This document shows, piece after piece, positions 27,325-37,182 of a DNA stretch of 50,741 nt. Origin of the DNA: Leptolyngbyaceae cyanobacterium CSU_1_3 (GTDB lineage: Bacteria; Cyanobacteriota; Cyanobacteriia; Leptolyngbyales; Leptolyngbyaceae); contig JAAUOZ010000012.1 in NCBI GenBank assembly GCA_012034655.1, positions 1-50,741 on the forward strand. Direction: 5' to 3'. Below the pieces are notes generated by a model. That model saw only the letters and a program-made list of their open reading frames with translations. It did no database searches and was not told where the DNA came from. Each line of letters begins with the position of its first letter. Positions within the stretch are counted from its first letter, which is position 1. A program made the translations under genes and the position numbers.

Positions 27325-30300
27325 TTACCAGGGGTTGCCAACCATTGTAAAACCTGCCCAATAGTAGGGATGGGAGAGCGCCTCATCCACTTCGGCAATG
27401 CTGGCATCGGGCAAAGGCACACCTTCGATCGTCCCCAATCCTTGAATTCGACCATCCTTGAGAAAAACCTCGCCCTTGATCATGGCTAATTGCGCCCGTC
27501 GCAGCGCTTCTGACTTAATGGGAGAAGTCTTCAGGTTTTCGTAGAACTTAATAATCAAAGCGGCAGTTCCAGCATCGTTGACCGACCACAGGCTAGCTAC
27601 AGTAGTTTTCACGCCCGACAACACTGCTAACCCCGCAAACCCTAACTCTGCCTCTTCGTCTCCTAGAGCTGTTTTGCAAGCACTTAAAACCAACATTTCA
27701 ACCTGGGGATCATTGAGTCCCAATTGACGAATTTGATCAAGTCGTAGCTTGTCTTCCCAAAGTTGAATATAAGATTCACCGATCGGGCCGGCATTAAATG
27801 AAGCATGGGTAGCCATATGAATGATGCCATAGCGCTGTTGACCGCGCAGGGTTTTCAGGGTCTCTAGGGTGCTTTGGTTATCGAGTACCAGTTGACCCCG
27901 CCAAAGCTTGGCCACCAGGGTAGAAAGCTCCACCGGGACGGCAGGCAGAGGGGTTTGCCCCTGGGTACTCTGAGACACTCCCATCGCCAACAGTTGAGAA
28001 TCTTTGATATCAGTGATCAGCGTGTTGGTGAGGCTGAGGCTGGGCATCAGTCCGACGCTATATCGCTCGACCAGGTAGCCGCGACCATCATGGAGGGCAG
28101 CGATCGGCGTAGAGCGCAATCCCGCATCGGGCAAGAAGACGAGATTGTTGATGCCTCGCGCTTGCAGTTCGGCATCTACGGGAGCAATCAGCCAGCCATA
28201 GAGTTGTTGCGCTAATTGCAGATAGGTATCGGTTCCCAGGTTTCTCTGATTGATCAATTCGTTGCGAAACTCGTCGGCAACTTGCAGCACTTTGGCCCTG
28301 GTGGCAGTTGAAATTCGTCTCCGTAGGGGTTCTCCTTTGGCAGTGACGATCAAAAGTTCGAGTTGGTCGCTATCTTGGGGGGCGATCGTGCCAGGTTTGT
28401 CGGTCGTCAGATCCGCAGGTACAAAGCTGGCGTAGATAAAAGCGGGTTTAGCACCAGTGGCTTTCTCGACTTTTCCCGCCAGGGTTTGGGCATCGTCCTC
28501 ATTCTTGCGGGCAGGGCTGAAGATGCCTAAGTGGTCAGAAAAAGAAGAGGTAAATCGGTCTTCGGGGGTGAGGTTGGGGTTGAGTAACGGCTGGTTAGCG
28601 ATCGAGGTCTGGTCAGGAACAGGGAGCTTGCCGCCAGGGGGGTTTTCTTCGCAGTTGACGGTGCAGTTGTCTACAGTGGGAGCCGGAATATTGAGGGCGA
28701 TCGCTGGGGAGCCGAGGTAGACACGCGATCGCTGGCACGAATTCGTAGGGCGTTCACCAGTCCGATCGTATTGTTGGGAGGCGTGTAGTTTAGCGTTTCA
28801 CCTGGCGTGATCGAATCACCCGGATTGAGAATCGTGTTGCCTCGACGTAGCGTTCCTGCCAGAACTGCATCAATAATCACCGTAGCGTTATCTAAATTGG
28901 CATCTCCAGTGTTGGCGGTGAAGACAAAGGGAAGTGCCTGATTGGGGAGTGCGTTGGTTGAGAGTAGCGGATTGGTCGTCACCGTGGGAGGGGTGTTGAT
29001 AGAAATAATGGCAATATTGGGAGGCGTTCCGGCGGCAGTGCCACCATTGGGAAGAACGGCAAAACTTCCGGCAGACAGGATAGATCCGCCTCCCACATTG
29101 ATCGAACTGGCTGTACCATTGAGGGCAGGGTTGCCGATCGTAAACGGAGTATTATCCGCTCCACCGTCTTGTTGAATAGTGACGGCTCCTCCAGGGAGGC
29201 TGGCTCCGAGATCGCTGATCACACTTTGAGTGTTGATGGTGTCACCCGTCGCAGTTGTGCCCGTGCCCTGAACCCGACCGTTGGTTAAGATTTGAACAGT
29301 TCCCCCCGTCGGAGGTGCGCCGACCTCGATCGTAGCCTGGGTGTTGATGCTGCCAAACCGAATATTGTTTCCAGGGGTGGGATTTGTTGAAGTCAGGGTG
29401 ACGTTTCCTCCGATCGCTCCGGCATCTCCATCCACATTGGTCGCGAGCGCAGTAGTATTAATTTCACCAATCACGGTGATGTTATTTCTAGCCGTCAAAT
29501 TAACTGCGCCTGCTGTTGAGGTAAAATCTCCACTGCCGTCGGTTTTTATCGCCGATGCGTTGATCGAGTTTGCCGTAATGCTTCCTGCCAGCGCCGTGAG
29601 TTGAATATTTCCAGCAACAGGCTGAAATCTTAAGCTATTCACTGTCGTGGAATTGAGATCTCTAAAAGTAATATTTCCAGCGTTACTCGTGACGTTAATA
29701 TTTCCACCAGAGTAACCATTGCCGCTAGCAATCACATCATTAACACTGATATCGTTGATCGCGGTGAGTGTCACGCTGCCCGCATCTGCAAATCCTCTTG
29801 AGGTGTTTAAGTTACCCAAGGCGAGCCGATTGCCTGTGATGGCGATCGCGCCACCCCCCCGTTTGAATGGTGTCATTTTGGGTTGGCAAAAACGACCGCC
29901 CCCGTGGTTGACGTTAAACTAAACCCACCTAGATTGAGAGCAGCCACGCCAGGCGTTGTCACTCCGGGCGTGTTGCCCACGATCGGATCGATAGTCAAAT
30001 CTCCCGTCGCTTGCAAGCTAACATTTGCCCCAAAGCCCAAGGCGGCGATCGCCCCCACGAAACCGTATTCGCCCCATTGTCGGGCAAACCAAACGGAATG
30101 TTTCCTGCCGTTGCATCAAACGTGCCACCTGCGGGCGCATCGACGATCGTCAACGTCGTCGGATCGAGCAACAATGTTCCTAACAAACCATTGGGTGCTG
30201 ACACATCTACTTGCCCTCCGAAGGTAAGGGCATTTTTGCCAGACACTTCTACAAATCCGCCTTTGCCAGTGCTACCCCGTGCGGAGATCGTGCCCAAAAA

Positions 30301-32237
30301 CTGTGTATTGTCATTTGACCAAACAATCACGCGCCCGCCGTCGCCCTTCAGCAAACTATTCGCTAAAATTTGCGTATCGCCACTCACAAACGTTTGGGAC
30401 GCTGAGGGAACCGTCCCCTTGCCCTGATAGTCGCCCCCAATCAAAATTGTTCCTCCCTGCCCAGGGGTTGAAGCATCAAGTTTTGCACTCAACAGCCCAA
30501 CCTGACTGCCCAAAATATTAATAGAGGGCGAAGTCACCTGTCCGGTGATCAATGTGGTTCCAGGATTTGCCGAGAGCGGCACATTAGAACCCGTGAGTTG
30601 AATTGTGCCATTTGCATTGACCGTGATGCCCGTTGCATTGCTGAGGTTGCCCCCCGTCAACAACTGCGGCAGGGTACGATCGCAAATTTCCAGTCGTTGG
30701 GTGCAGTTCGCTCCACGGGTTGCACTTCCAAACTAAGCGGACTGCCCACCTCACCGAGGCGAATGACACTTTGCCCTGGCATAGAAGTAATAGTAACTTG
30801 TCCGTTGGGTGCAGCGAGTTGCCCTGTGTTGACAACTGTGCTACCCAACAGCATCAAACTATTGCCCACGCTGAGATTGCCAGCATTGACAATTGCACCG
30901 GGTGTGGTTGTTAATGCAAAAGAATTAGGAGTGCCAATCAGATTTGTATAGTCGTTGGCTCCGATGGCGCTAAACCATTGATTATTGATGCCAATACCAG
31001 TGGCGGTTGTAGCAGTGAATGAACCTGTGATATCTAATCGAGCATTTGTGCCGAAAACAATGCCAGCCGGATTCATCAAAAACAAATTGGCATTGCTGCC
31101 GCTCACTCGCACCAAACCATTGACGATCGAAGCCTCTCCTCCCGATACGCGACCCAGAATATTTTGTAGCGCCGGACTCGATTCAAAGTTAACAATTTGT
31201 TCGGGACGCACACCAAACTGACTGAAGCTATGGAACAAATTTGCGCCAGAGCGAGTTCCCCCAGTGATGTCGATCTGATTGCCCTGAGGCGTGGCGATCG
31301 TGCCCGTCCCATCAATTGCCGGAACAATTTGCTGTGCCTGAGCAAGGGTCGCCCCCGCCAGCGTCATCAAAGGAATAGCCAACAGAGAACCCATTCGCAC
31401 GGACGATCGTGAACTCTTGTATGAATTTTTCTGGGGTGTCGTTGCATCGATTGAGGAATTTTGGGCAACAAAATGCCGCTTTTGCCGCAGATGAAACGTG
31501 CCCTTTGTCCATTGCACTTCGATCGCACATCGATCGGACAACCCTCGGCGCTTCAAGGCTCGATCGATCGCGCGTTGCGACCAGAGAATCTGCTCGATCG
31601 TGCGAGTGGTCGAAAGGCTTTGATCGTGACGGCGATAGCAGTAGAGCGGTTTGTTTATATGCCGAACTTCAGCAACTTCTGATAACTTCAGGCAGAGATC
31701 ATAATCATAGGCAGTGCCAGAAAACTTGGGATCAATGCCACCCGATCGCTCATAGGACGATCGCCGCATCAGCCGAAAATGAAAGGTCATAAAGTCAACC
31801 AGCAGCCGCTCCTGAGAATAGGGAATGCGACAGCGACGACCATAGCTTGTGATCCGATCGATGGCATCGATCTCTACATAATCGGTGTAAACCCACCCGA
31901 TCTGCGAGTTGCTATCTAAAACTGCGGCCGTTTCTGCCAAGGCTGTGGGCGCAAGCACATCATCACTATCTACACAGCCAATATACAGTCCGCGAGTTTG
32001 AGCGATCGCTTCATAGGCTGCCTTTGTCACCCCCTGATGGGCCGCGGCCACCAGACGAATTCGGCGATCGCGTTGAGCATACGTCTGAGCGATCGTCAGG
32101 GATTGATCCGTCGAGCCATCATCCCAAATCAACAATTCAAAGTTTGCATGGGTTTGTTGCAAAACGCTTGCGATCGCGTCGCCCAAATACCGTTCTCGGT
32201 TGTAGTTGACGATCACAATAGAAATCGGTGGGATCAT
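27325..32237 (-). pseudogene. GT2 + TPS-domain filamentous haemagglutinin + CHAT protease fusion, five frameshifts
   Basis: ATG 32237 follows AGGAAGG. The reconstructed frame needs single-base corrections near 30671-30690 (+1), C5 30052-30056 (+1), T4 29876-29879 (-1), C7 29854-29860 (-1) and 28715-28730 (+1). The net is 4914 bases, exactly 1638 codons. Domains: GT2 glycosyltransferase (residues 1-285; ISIVIVNYNRERYLGDAIAS, LIWDDGSTDQS, GCVDSDDV); basic linker; hydrophobic signal (GSLLAIPLMTLAGATLAQA); TPS/filamentous-haemagglutinin domain (NLFHSFSQFGV, NLFLMNPAGIVFG); beta-helix repeats; then a CHAT peptidase (IIHMATHASFNAG as His site, LVLSACKTALGD as Cys site, ending YYWAGFTMVGNPW). TPS-CHAT proteins are known in cyanobacteria; the GT2 fusion in front of an internal signal is odd. 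It lies next to DUF928 and CHASE2 genes. Confidence 0.7.
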
Positions 32238-32350
32238 GGCAGCCTTCCTAAATAGAGCGAGTATAGATGCAAACCCGTGATACATCGTATCTCTACATTT
32301 GGTAATGGCGCGATCGAGGATCTAATTGGATTTAAATTGGAGAAGTCTGC

Positions 32351-33118
32351 TCAGGATCGACCTGAAATCAGTTTTGCCAAACCCACTTGATCTAATAGCA
32401 GAGTTAGATCTGCCTGCAAAATTGGGTCAGTAGGGCGATCGGTGTAAGGAGTTGCGATCGCTGCAAGTGCGTCATACCAAAGCCCCGACTGCGCGTAAAT
32501 GCTGGCACGCGCTCGATCAGACGTAGCCGCCTGAATTTGCATCATCTCTTCTGGAGCCAGTTGCACCCGTTGAATCCAAGCTTGGTAGGTTGGGTTCGCC
32601 GATCGCTGGTTTTCATGGGTGACAATTGAAACAGACCAACGGTATTTTTTCGTAGTATCTAGCGTCAATTCTGGGGCATCTAGCGGCATTTCTAGTTTGA
32701 CAAGACCCGCTTGTGTAATGTCAACCCGCTTCACCAGAATTGGAGCAGCAACACCCTGTTGATGAAGGGCAAATTCCACGGGGGCACTCGGAACCTTAGA
32801 AACGTACCAGAAAAAAGTGGGACGCGCCTTCGTCGTAAAGGCCACATGATCCTTGGGAACCAGCAATTCAACTTTTGCCTGAGCAGTTTCACCCCCAGTT
32901 CGCGACCCTGCCCCCTGAGTGCTGGCTAATTTGCGAGTTTTGGGCAGTTGATAGCGCAAACTAGAACGCACAGAAGCCGCCAAAACAGGCTCTCCTAGAG
33001 AAGTAGGGGAGCGATCGCCCATTCCAAAATTTGCCGCGAACCTGAGCAAACCTGACTCCTGTAGGAGGAGCATCGAAGCGACGGCCAAAACCAAAGTTGA
33101 TAATTTGAAGGGAGTCAT
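32351..33118 (-). CDS. DUF928 domain protein
   Basis: 255 residues from ATG 33118 (MTPFKLSTLVLAVASMLLL, a signal peptide or anchor); a TTG at 33184 would add 22 residues. The DUF928 core follows: VELLVPKDHVAFTTKARPTF, YRWSVSIVTHENQRSANPTY, ARASIYAQSGLWYDALAAIA. Family function is unknown, but in cyanobacteria it is often found near CHAT, TPS and CHASE2 genes, as here. It lies 113 bases upstream of the GT2-TPS-CHAT gene on the same strand and is divergent from the cyclase. Confidence 0.8.
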   Translation of the reverse strand: MTPFKLSTLVLAVASMLLLQESGLLRFAANFGMGDRSPTSLGEPVLAASVRSSLRYQLPKTRKLASTQGAGSRTGGETAQAKVELLVPKDHVAFTTKARPTFFWYVSKVPSAPVEFALHQQGVAAPILVKRVDITQAGLVKLEMPLDAPELTLDTTKKYRWSVSIVTHENQRSANPTYQAWIQRVQLAPEEMMQIQAATSDRARASIYAQSGLWYDALAAIATPYTDRPTDPILQADLTLLLDQVGLAKLISGRS

Positions 33119-33473
33119 GGTCTGCACGAAATTCTCAATATTTTTACGGAAAAGTAATTTCTTTGCCACTGTTTTTGGATACAAGCTTTGTACGACAGCT
33201 TACGGTCATTTTCACTGATATTTCAGGGTTATAGCTTAGAAAACTTCTCCTTTAGGAAACTATATAGTTGAGAATGCTTACATTTATCAGAACTTCGCTC
33301 AACAGATCCGGAGAGTGACTACGTAAATATTCGTAAGCTAGATCTCCAACGCTCAGATCGCCCCCTAAAGACCCACATCCCCTGTTCCACATCCCTCACC
33401 CCACCCCTGGGCATCCTAAGTGCAAAGAGTAGAGATCTTTTCCAGCGTGAAACCTTTCAAAAGCAATTCAGCC

Positions 33474-35720
33474 ATGTTGAACTCGTTCAGACACAAAATT
33501 TGGCAATGGCGTATCGTGATGGCGATCGCTCCCAGCGTAGCCGGGTTGGTCATGTTGCTGCGGTTTACGGGCTGGCTGCAACCGCTCGAATGGTGGGCAT
33601 TTGACCAATTGCTCTGCTTTCGCCCCGCTGAGGCGATCGACGATCGCATCGTCGTGGTCGAAATCCGAGAATCTGATCTCAGGAAGGTCAAAAAATGGCC
33701 CATACCAGACTCAATGTTGGCGAATTTGCTCGACAAAATCAGACAACAACAGCCCACGGCGATCGGGCTTGACCTTTACCGAGACTTGCCTGTAGAACCA
33801 GGACATCAAAAATTAACACAGATCTTGCAAACTACACCGAATCTAATCGGCATCACAAAAGCGATCAGCGACGGAAAAGGAGCAGCCGTAGATCCTCCAC
33901 CAGCCCTGCAAACCCTTAACCAAGTTGCCGCGAACGATGTTGTAGTAGATTCAGATGGCAAGATTAGACGCGGATTGCTCTATCTCACCGATCAAAACGA
34001 TAACAACGTGATCTCACTGCCGTTCATGCTCACGTCCATCTATCTAGAGCAAAAAAATATCACCCAAAGTGTATCGGAACAGCAACACTTAAAATTTGGA
34101 CAGAAAACGCTGCCACCCTTTGAGGAAAACGACGGCGGCTATGTGAGAACGGATGCAGGAGGCTACCAAATTTTGCTCAACTACCGAGGGTTGCAGACTC
34201 GTTTTCGCAACGTTTCCATCACAGATATTCTCAGCGATCGTGTTCCCTCCGATCTCATGCGCGATCGCATTGTTTTAATCGGCCCCGTTGCCGAAAGTCT
34301 GCGCGACATGTTTTACACGCCCTATAGTAATGACCTTCGTAACCTCGCCAAAACGCCCTCCCAAATGCCCGGTGTATATTATCATGCCAACCTGACCAGC
34401 CAACTTCTGAGCACCACTCTCGACGATCGCCCCTTGATTACCCCCTGGGCAAAACCCCTTGAGCTACTCTGGATTGTTGCCTGGGCAACCGTGGGAACCC
34501 TGGGCAGTTGGCTGCTGCGTCCTAGCGGGCATCCCCATCAGTTGACTAAGCGGCGCTGGCTTTTGTTGCAGCGATCGCTGGTTCCTGTGATTGCCGTGGG
34601 TTTGGTAGCGGGTTCCTATGGGGCTTTTTTGGTGCTGGGCTGGTGGGTTCCAGTGGTTCCGGCTTTGCTGGCGTTGGGCAGTTCGACGATCGCCGTCACT
34701 GCTTATTTAGCGCAGCTTTCTGCCAGAATTCGCAGTACCTTTGGGCGCTATCTCACCGATCAAGTTGTCACCAATTTGTTAGAAACACCGGACGGGTTAA
34801 AGTTTGGCGGCGAGCGACGCAAAGCCACAATTTTGATGTCTGATATTCGCGGTTTTTCGGCAATTTCTGAGCGCTGCCCGCCCGAAAAAGTCGTGCATTT
34901 TTTGAACATTTATCTAGAAATCATGGCAGATGTCATTACAGAATATGGCGGTACGATCGATGAGTTTATCGGCGATGGCATTTTGGTGATCTTTGGTGCG
35001 CCCAATCAGTATGCAGATGATGCCCAGCGCGCTGTGGCTTGTGCGATTGCCATGCAACTGGCCATGGTCAAAATCAATCAACAGATTCAACATTTGGATG
35101 TTCCAAAATTAGAAACAGGCATTGGCATTAATACAGGAGAGGTGATTGTGGGCAACATTGGCTCCATCAAACGCGCCAAATATGGGGTCGTTGGCAGCAA
35201 CGTCAACCTCACAGGCAGAATTGAGTCTTATACGATCGGCGGTCAGATTCTCATTTCTGAGGCCACTTTGCAAGACGTAGGCGCGATCGTTCGCATTGAT
35301 GGACAAGTGCCCATTCAACCCAAGGGGTTTCAAGAACCAATCACAATCTACGATGTGGGCGGCATTGGGGGGCAATACAATCTGTTTTTGCCAAAACCGG
35401 GCGATTCTCTTCAGATCTTGAAGCAGCCGATTTTGGTACAGTTCTCTATCCTAGAGGGCAAGCACGTAGCTGGAGGGCAAAGATCAGGGCGGCTGACCAA
35501 GCTCTCGACCAAGCAAGCCGAACTTCAGACCGATCAGCCCATCTCTTTATTAAGCAATCTCAAAATGAACCTAGCGGACAACCCACTCCCCGATGAGACA
35601 GGAGATATTTACGTGAAGGTGACAGCGAGATCGAGCACCGATCCCCATACCTACCAGCTTTACTTCACGGCGGTTCCTCCCGCGATCGAGGCTAAGCTGA
35701 GGCAATCGATCGCCCCCTAG
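33474..35720 (+). CDS. CHASE2-domain adenylate/guanylate cyclase
   Basis: 748 residues from ATG 33474; a GTG at 33420 would add 18. Domains: one membrane helix (WRIVMAIAPSVAGLVMLL), extracytoplasmic CHASE2 sensor (about 35-330; FRPAEAIDDRIVVVEIRESD, PTAIGLDLYRDLP, IVLIGPVAESL), three further helices (about 340-440), then a class III cyclase (about 455-640; ILMSDIRGFSAISERCPPE, GGTIDEFIGDGILVIFGAP, INTGEVIVGNIGS, YGVVGSNVNLTGRIE). The metal-binding Asps are in SDIRGF and IGDGI. The C-terminus (GRLTKLSTKQAELQTD) resembles a PilZ-like fold. It likely makes cAMP in response to a periplasmic signal. Substrate choice (ATP or GTP) is not certain. Confidence 0.9.
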   Translation: MLNSFRHKIWQWRIVMAIAPSVAGLVMLLRFTGWLQPLEWWAFDQLLCFRPAEAIDDRIVVVEIRESDLRKVKKWPIPDSMLANLLDKIRQQQPTAIGLDLYRDLPVEPGHQKLTQILQTTPNLIGITKAISDGKGAAVDPPPALQTLNQVAANDVVVDSDGKIRRGLLYLTDQNDNNVISLPFMLTSIYLEQKNITQSVSEQQHLKFGQKTLPPFEENDGGYVRTDAGGYQILLNYRGLQTRFRNVSITDILSDRVPSDLMRDRIVLIGPVAESLRDMFYTPYSNDLRNLAKTPSQMPGVYYHANLTSQLLSTTLDDRPLITPWAKPLELLWIVAWATVGTLGSWLLRPSGHPHQLTKRRWLLLQRSLVPVIAVGLVAGSYGAFLVLGWWVPVVPALLALGSSTIAVTAYLAQLSARIRSTFGRYLTDQVVTNLLETPDGLKFGGERRKATILMSDIRGFSAISERCPPEKVVHFLNIYLEIMADVITEYGGTIDEFIGDGILVIFGAPNQYADDAQRAVACAIAMQLAMVKINQQIQHLDVPKLETGIGINTGEVIVGNIGSIKRAKYGVVGSNVNLTGRIESYTIGGQILISEATLQDVGAIVRIDGQVPIQPKGFQEPITIYDVGGIGGQYNLFLPKPGDSLQILKQPILVQFSILEGKHVAGGQRSGRLTKLSTKQAELQTDQPISLLSNLKMNLADNPLPDETGDIYVKVTARSSTDPHTYQLYFTAVPPAIEAKLRQSIAP

Positions 35721-35850
35721 CCTAACGTTATAAAACGGCTCAAAAAATCTACTGGAGTTTTAAATTTTTAGCCTGATAGAGCAAAAACAGAATCGATCGA
35801 TCAATCTCCAGTGTTCGATCTGCTATTCTGCTAAATTCAATTCTAAATAA

Positions 35851-35918
35851 AACTGAGCCGCCCCCACATTGCTAATAGCTAACCTATCGCTAAAAGAATC
35901 AGGTAGAGCGACTCAGTT
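35851..35918 (-). terminator. Long stem-loop after the GlsB gene
   Basis: AACTGAG at 35851-35857 pairs with CTCAGTT at 35912-35918, extended by GC pairs. On the minus strand the 3' arm is followed by TTTATTT, 37 bases beyond the GlsB-like stop. The loop is long (54 nt) with an inner TAGC..GCTA fold. Probable terminator between two convergent genes. Confidence 0.45.
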
Positions 35919-35954
35919 CGTCAAATTGTGACGCAATCTTTGAACAGGTCTGGC

Positions 35955-36221
35955 CTAAGCGCTGCGCGTGATTAAACCCCACAGGAAAATCGCGATCATC
36001 GCTCCAACAATTGCCACAATTACCCCTGGAATACTAAAGCTCGTTGCCGTTAACCCTATTTGACCCGTCGTGAGCAAGGTGACAACACTGCCACCAATGA
36101 ATGCACCAATGATGCCGAGAACCATAGTGCTGAGAATGCCCCCACCTTGGGAACCCGGATAGATCGCCTTCGCGATCGCACCTGCAATAATTCCTAAAAT
36201 TGCCCAAGCGATAATGTTCAT
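35955..36221 (-). CDS. GlsB/YeaQ/YmgE family membrane protein
   Basis: An 88-residue, three-helix membrane protein: NIIAWAILGIIAGAIAKAIY, a glycine-rich middle (GGGILSTMVLGIIGAFIGGS), and PGVIVAIVGAMIAIFLWGLI. Length and glycine pattern match the family (transglycosylase-associated, stress-induced). Molecular role unknown. ATG 36221 is the only reasonable start. Confidence 0.9.
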   Translation of the reverse strand: MNIIAWAILGIIAGAIAKAIYPGSQGGGILSTMVLGIIGAFIGGSVVTLLTTGQIGLTATSFSIPGVIVAIVGAMIAIFLWGLITRSA

Positions 36222-37182
36222 CAGGTTTCTCCAACAGAGATTTTGCCACTAGCTTGCTTAAGGTTTGATAGCAAAATGGTTAAACCAATCACCACCTACT
36301 AAACTAACCAGCAAAACTATATCTTTAGGTCGTAGTATATCCCTCGAATTGCAATCTCTCAACAAATAGAAATGTTAATTATTATCACTAATTTTCTAGT
36401 AGAAATGCTCAGCAACCTAGCCGAAGTTACCAAAAGTACTCATTGTGATTTACGGCAGGGCTGTGGTGAATGTGGTAAATTTTGTGCCTCTACGATCGAA
36501 CTCAACTTTGCAAGTTTGTCCAGATAAAACTTGTGAATAATAGAGTTAAAAGGGGTTTCTTTCTACTAGATTCACACAATTAGTAGTCATATAAAACACA
36601 TATCTCAAAGATAGAATCGCTTTATTTTGTTATTCAAAGAAAATCTCCAATCTAGGGTTTTCAAAAGTTTCAGAAGTTTTGTCAGCTAGTCAGGAGCACA
36701 GCATGCCCTGCCGTGCTCTTAGCGAGAGTAAATTATTTGTCTGCAAGCCCCTCAGCTTGTAAGAACAAACCTTGGCAGGTTAATCGCTGAAATAAAAGTT
36801 GACAGAAATTCTCATAATGGAAACTTGTATAATACAAATGTCCTATTTTGCTCAGGCTGCCTCGCTGAAATAATGATTCTACCGCTCAAGAATTGGGTCG
36901 AAACACACGTTCAGACTGCTGATAATAGTACAAACGCTTCAAAATGGCAATTGCTGAAAAGTTGAGGATTTACTTGACAATTTGACGACCGACCGGATTC
37001 GATTCAACCTTGCTTGAAGCTAACATTACCCCCACGTCTTATACGGTTTTCCTCCCTAGTTGACTGGGTTTGGGCATCGTTAGATTAGGGAAACAAAATA
37101 CAAAAAAGTTTACGTGTTCAAGCACCCGTTCTACTCGTCGGTTAATCGAGTGGAGGCTGACACAGCTTAGGAGAAAGTCTCA
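36222..37182. other. Long leader/intergenic region upstream of clpC
   Basis: 961 bases without a supported gene. Seen in it: a 13-bp palindrome TTGTATAATACAA at 36825-36837, a GAGCAC/GTGCTC hairpin at 36694-36718, and TTGACA at 36799. No CIRCE (TTAGCACTC-N9-GAGTGCTAA) site was found. It likely holds the clpC promoter and a long 5' UTR or a small RNA. Confidence 0.45.

Noticed and set aside
36797..36840. TTGACA and TATAAT as a clpC promoter
   Set aside because: The boxes are 23 bases apart, too far for a sigma-70 promoter, and TATAAT is part of a palindrome.
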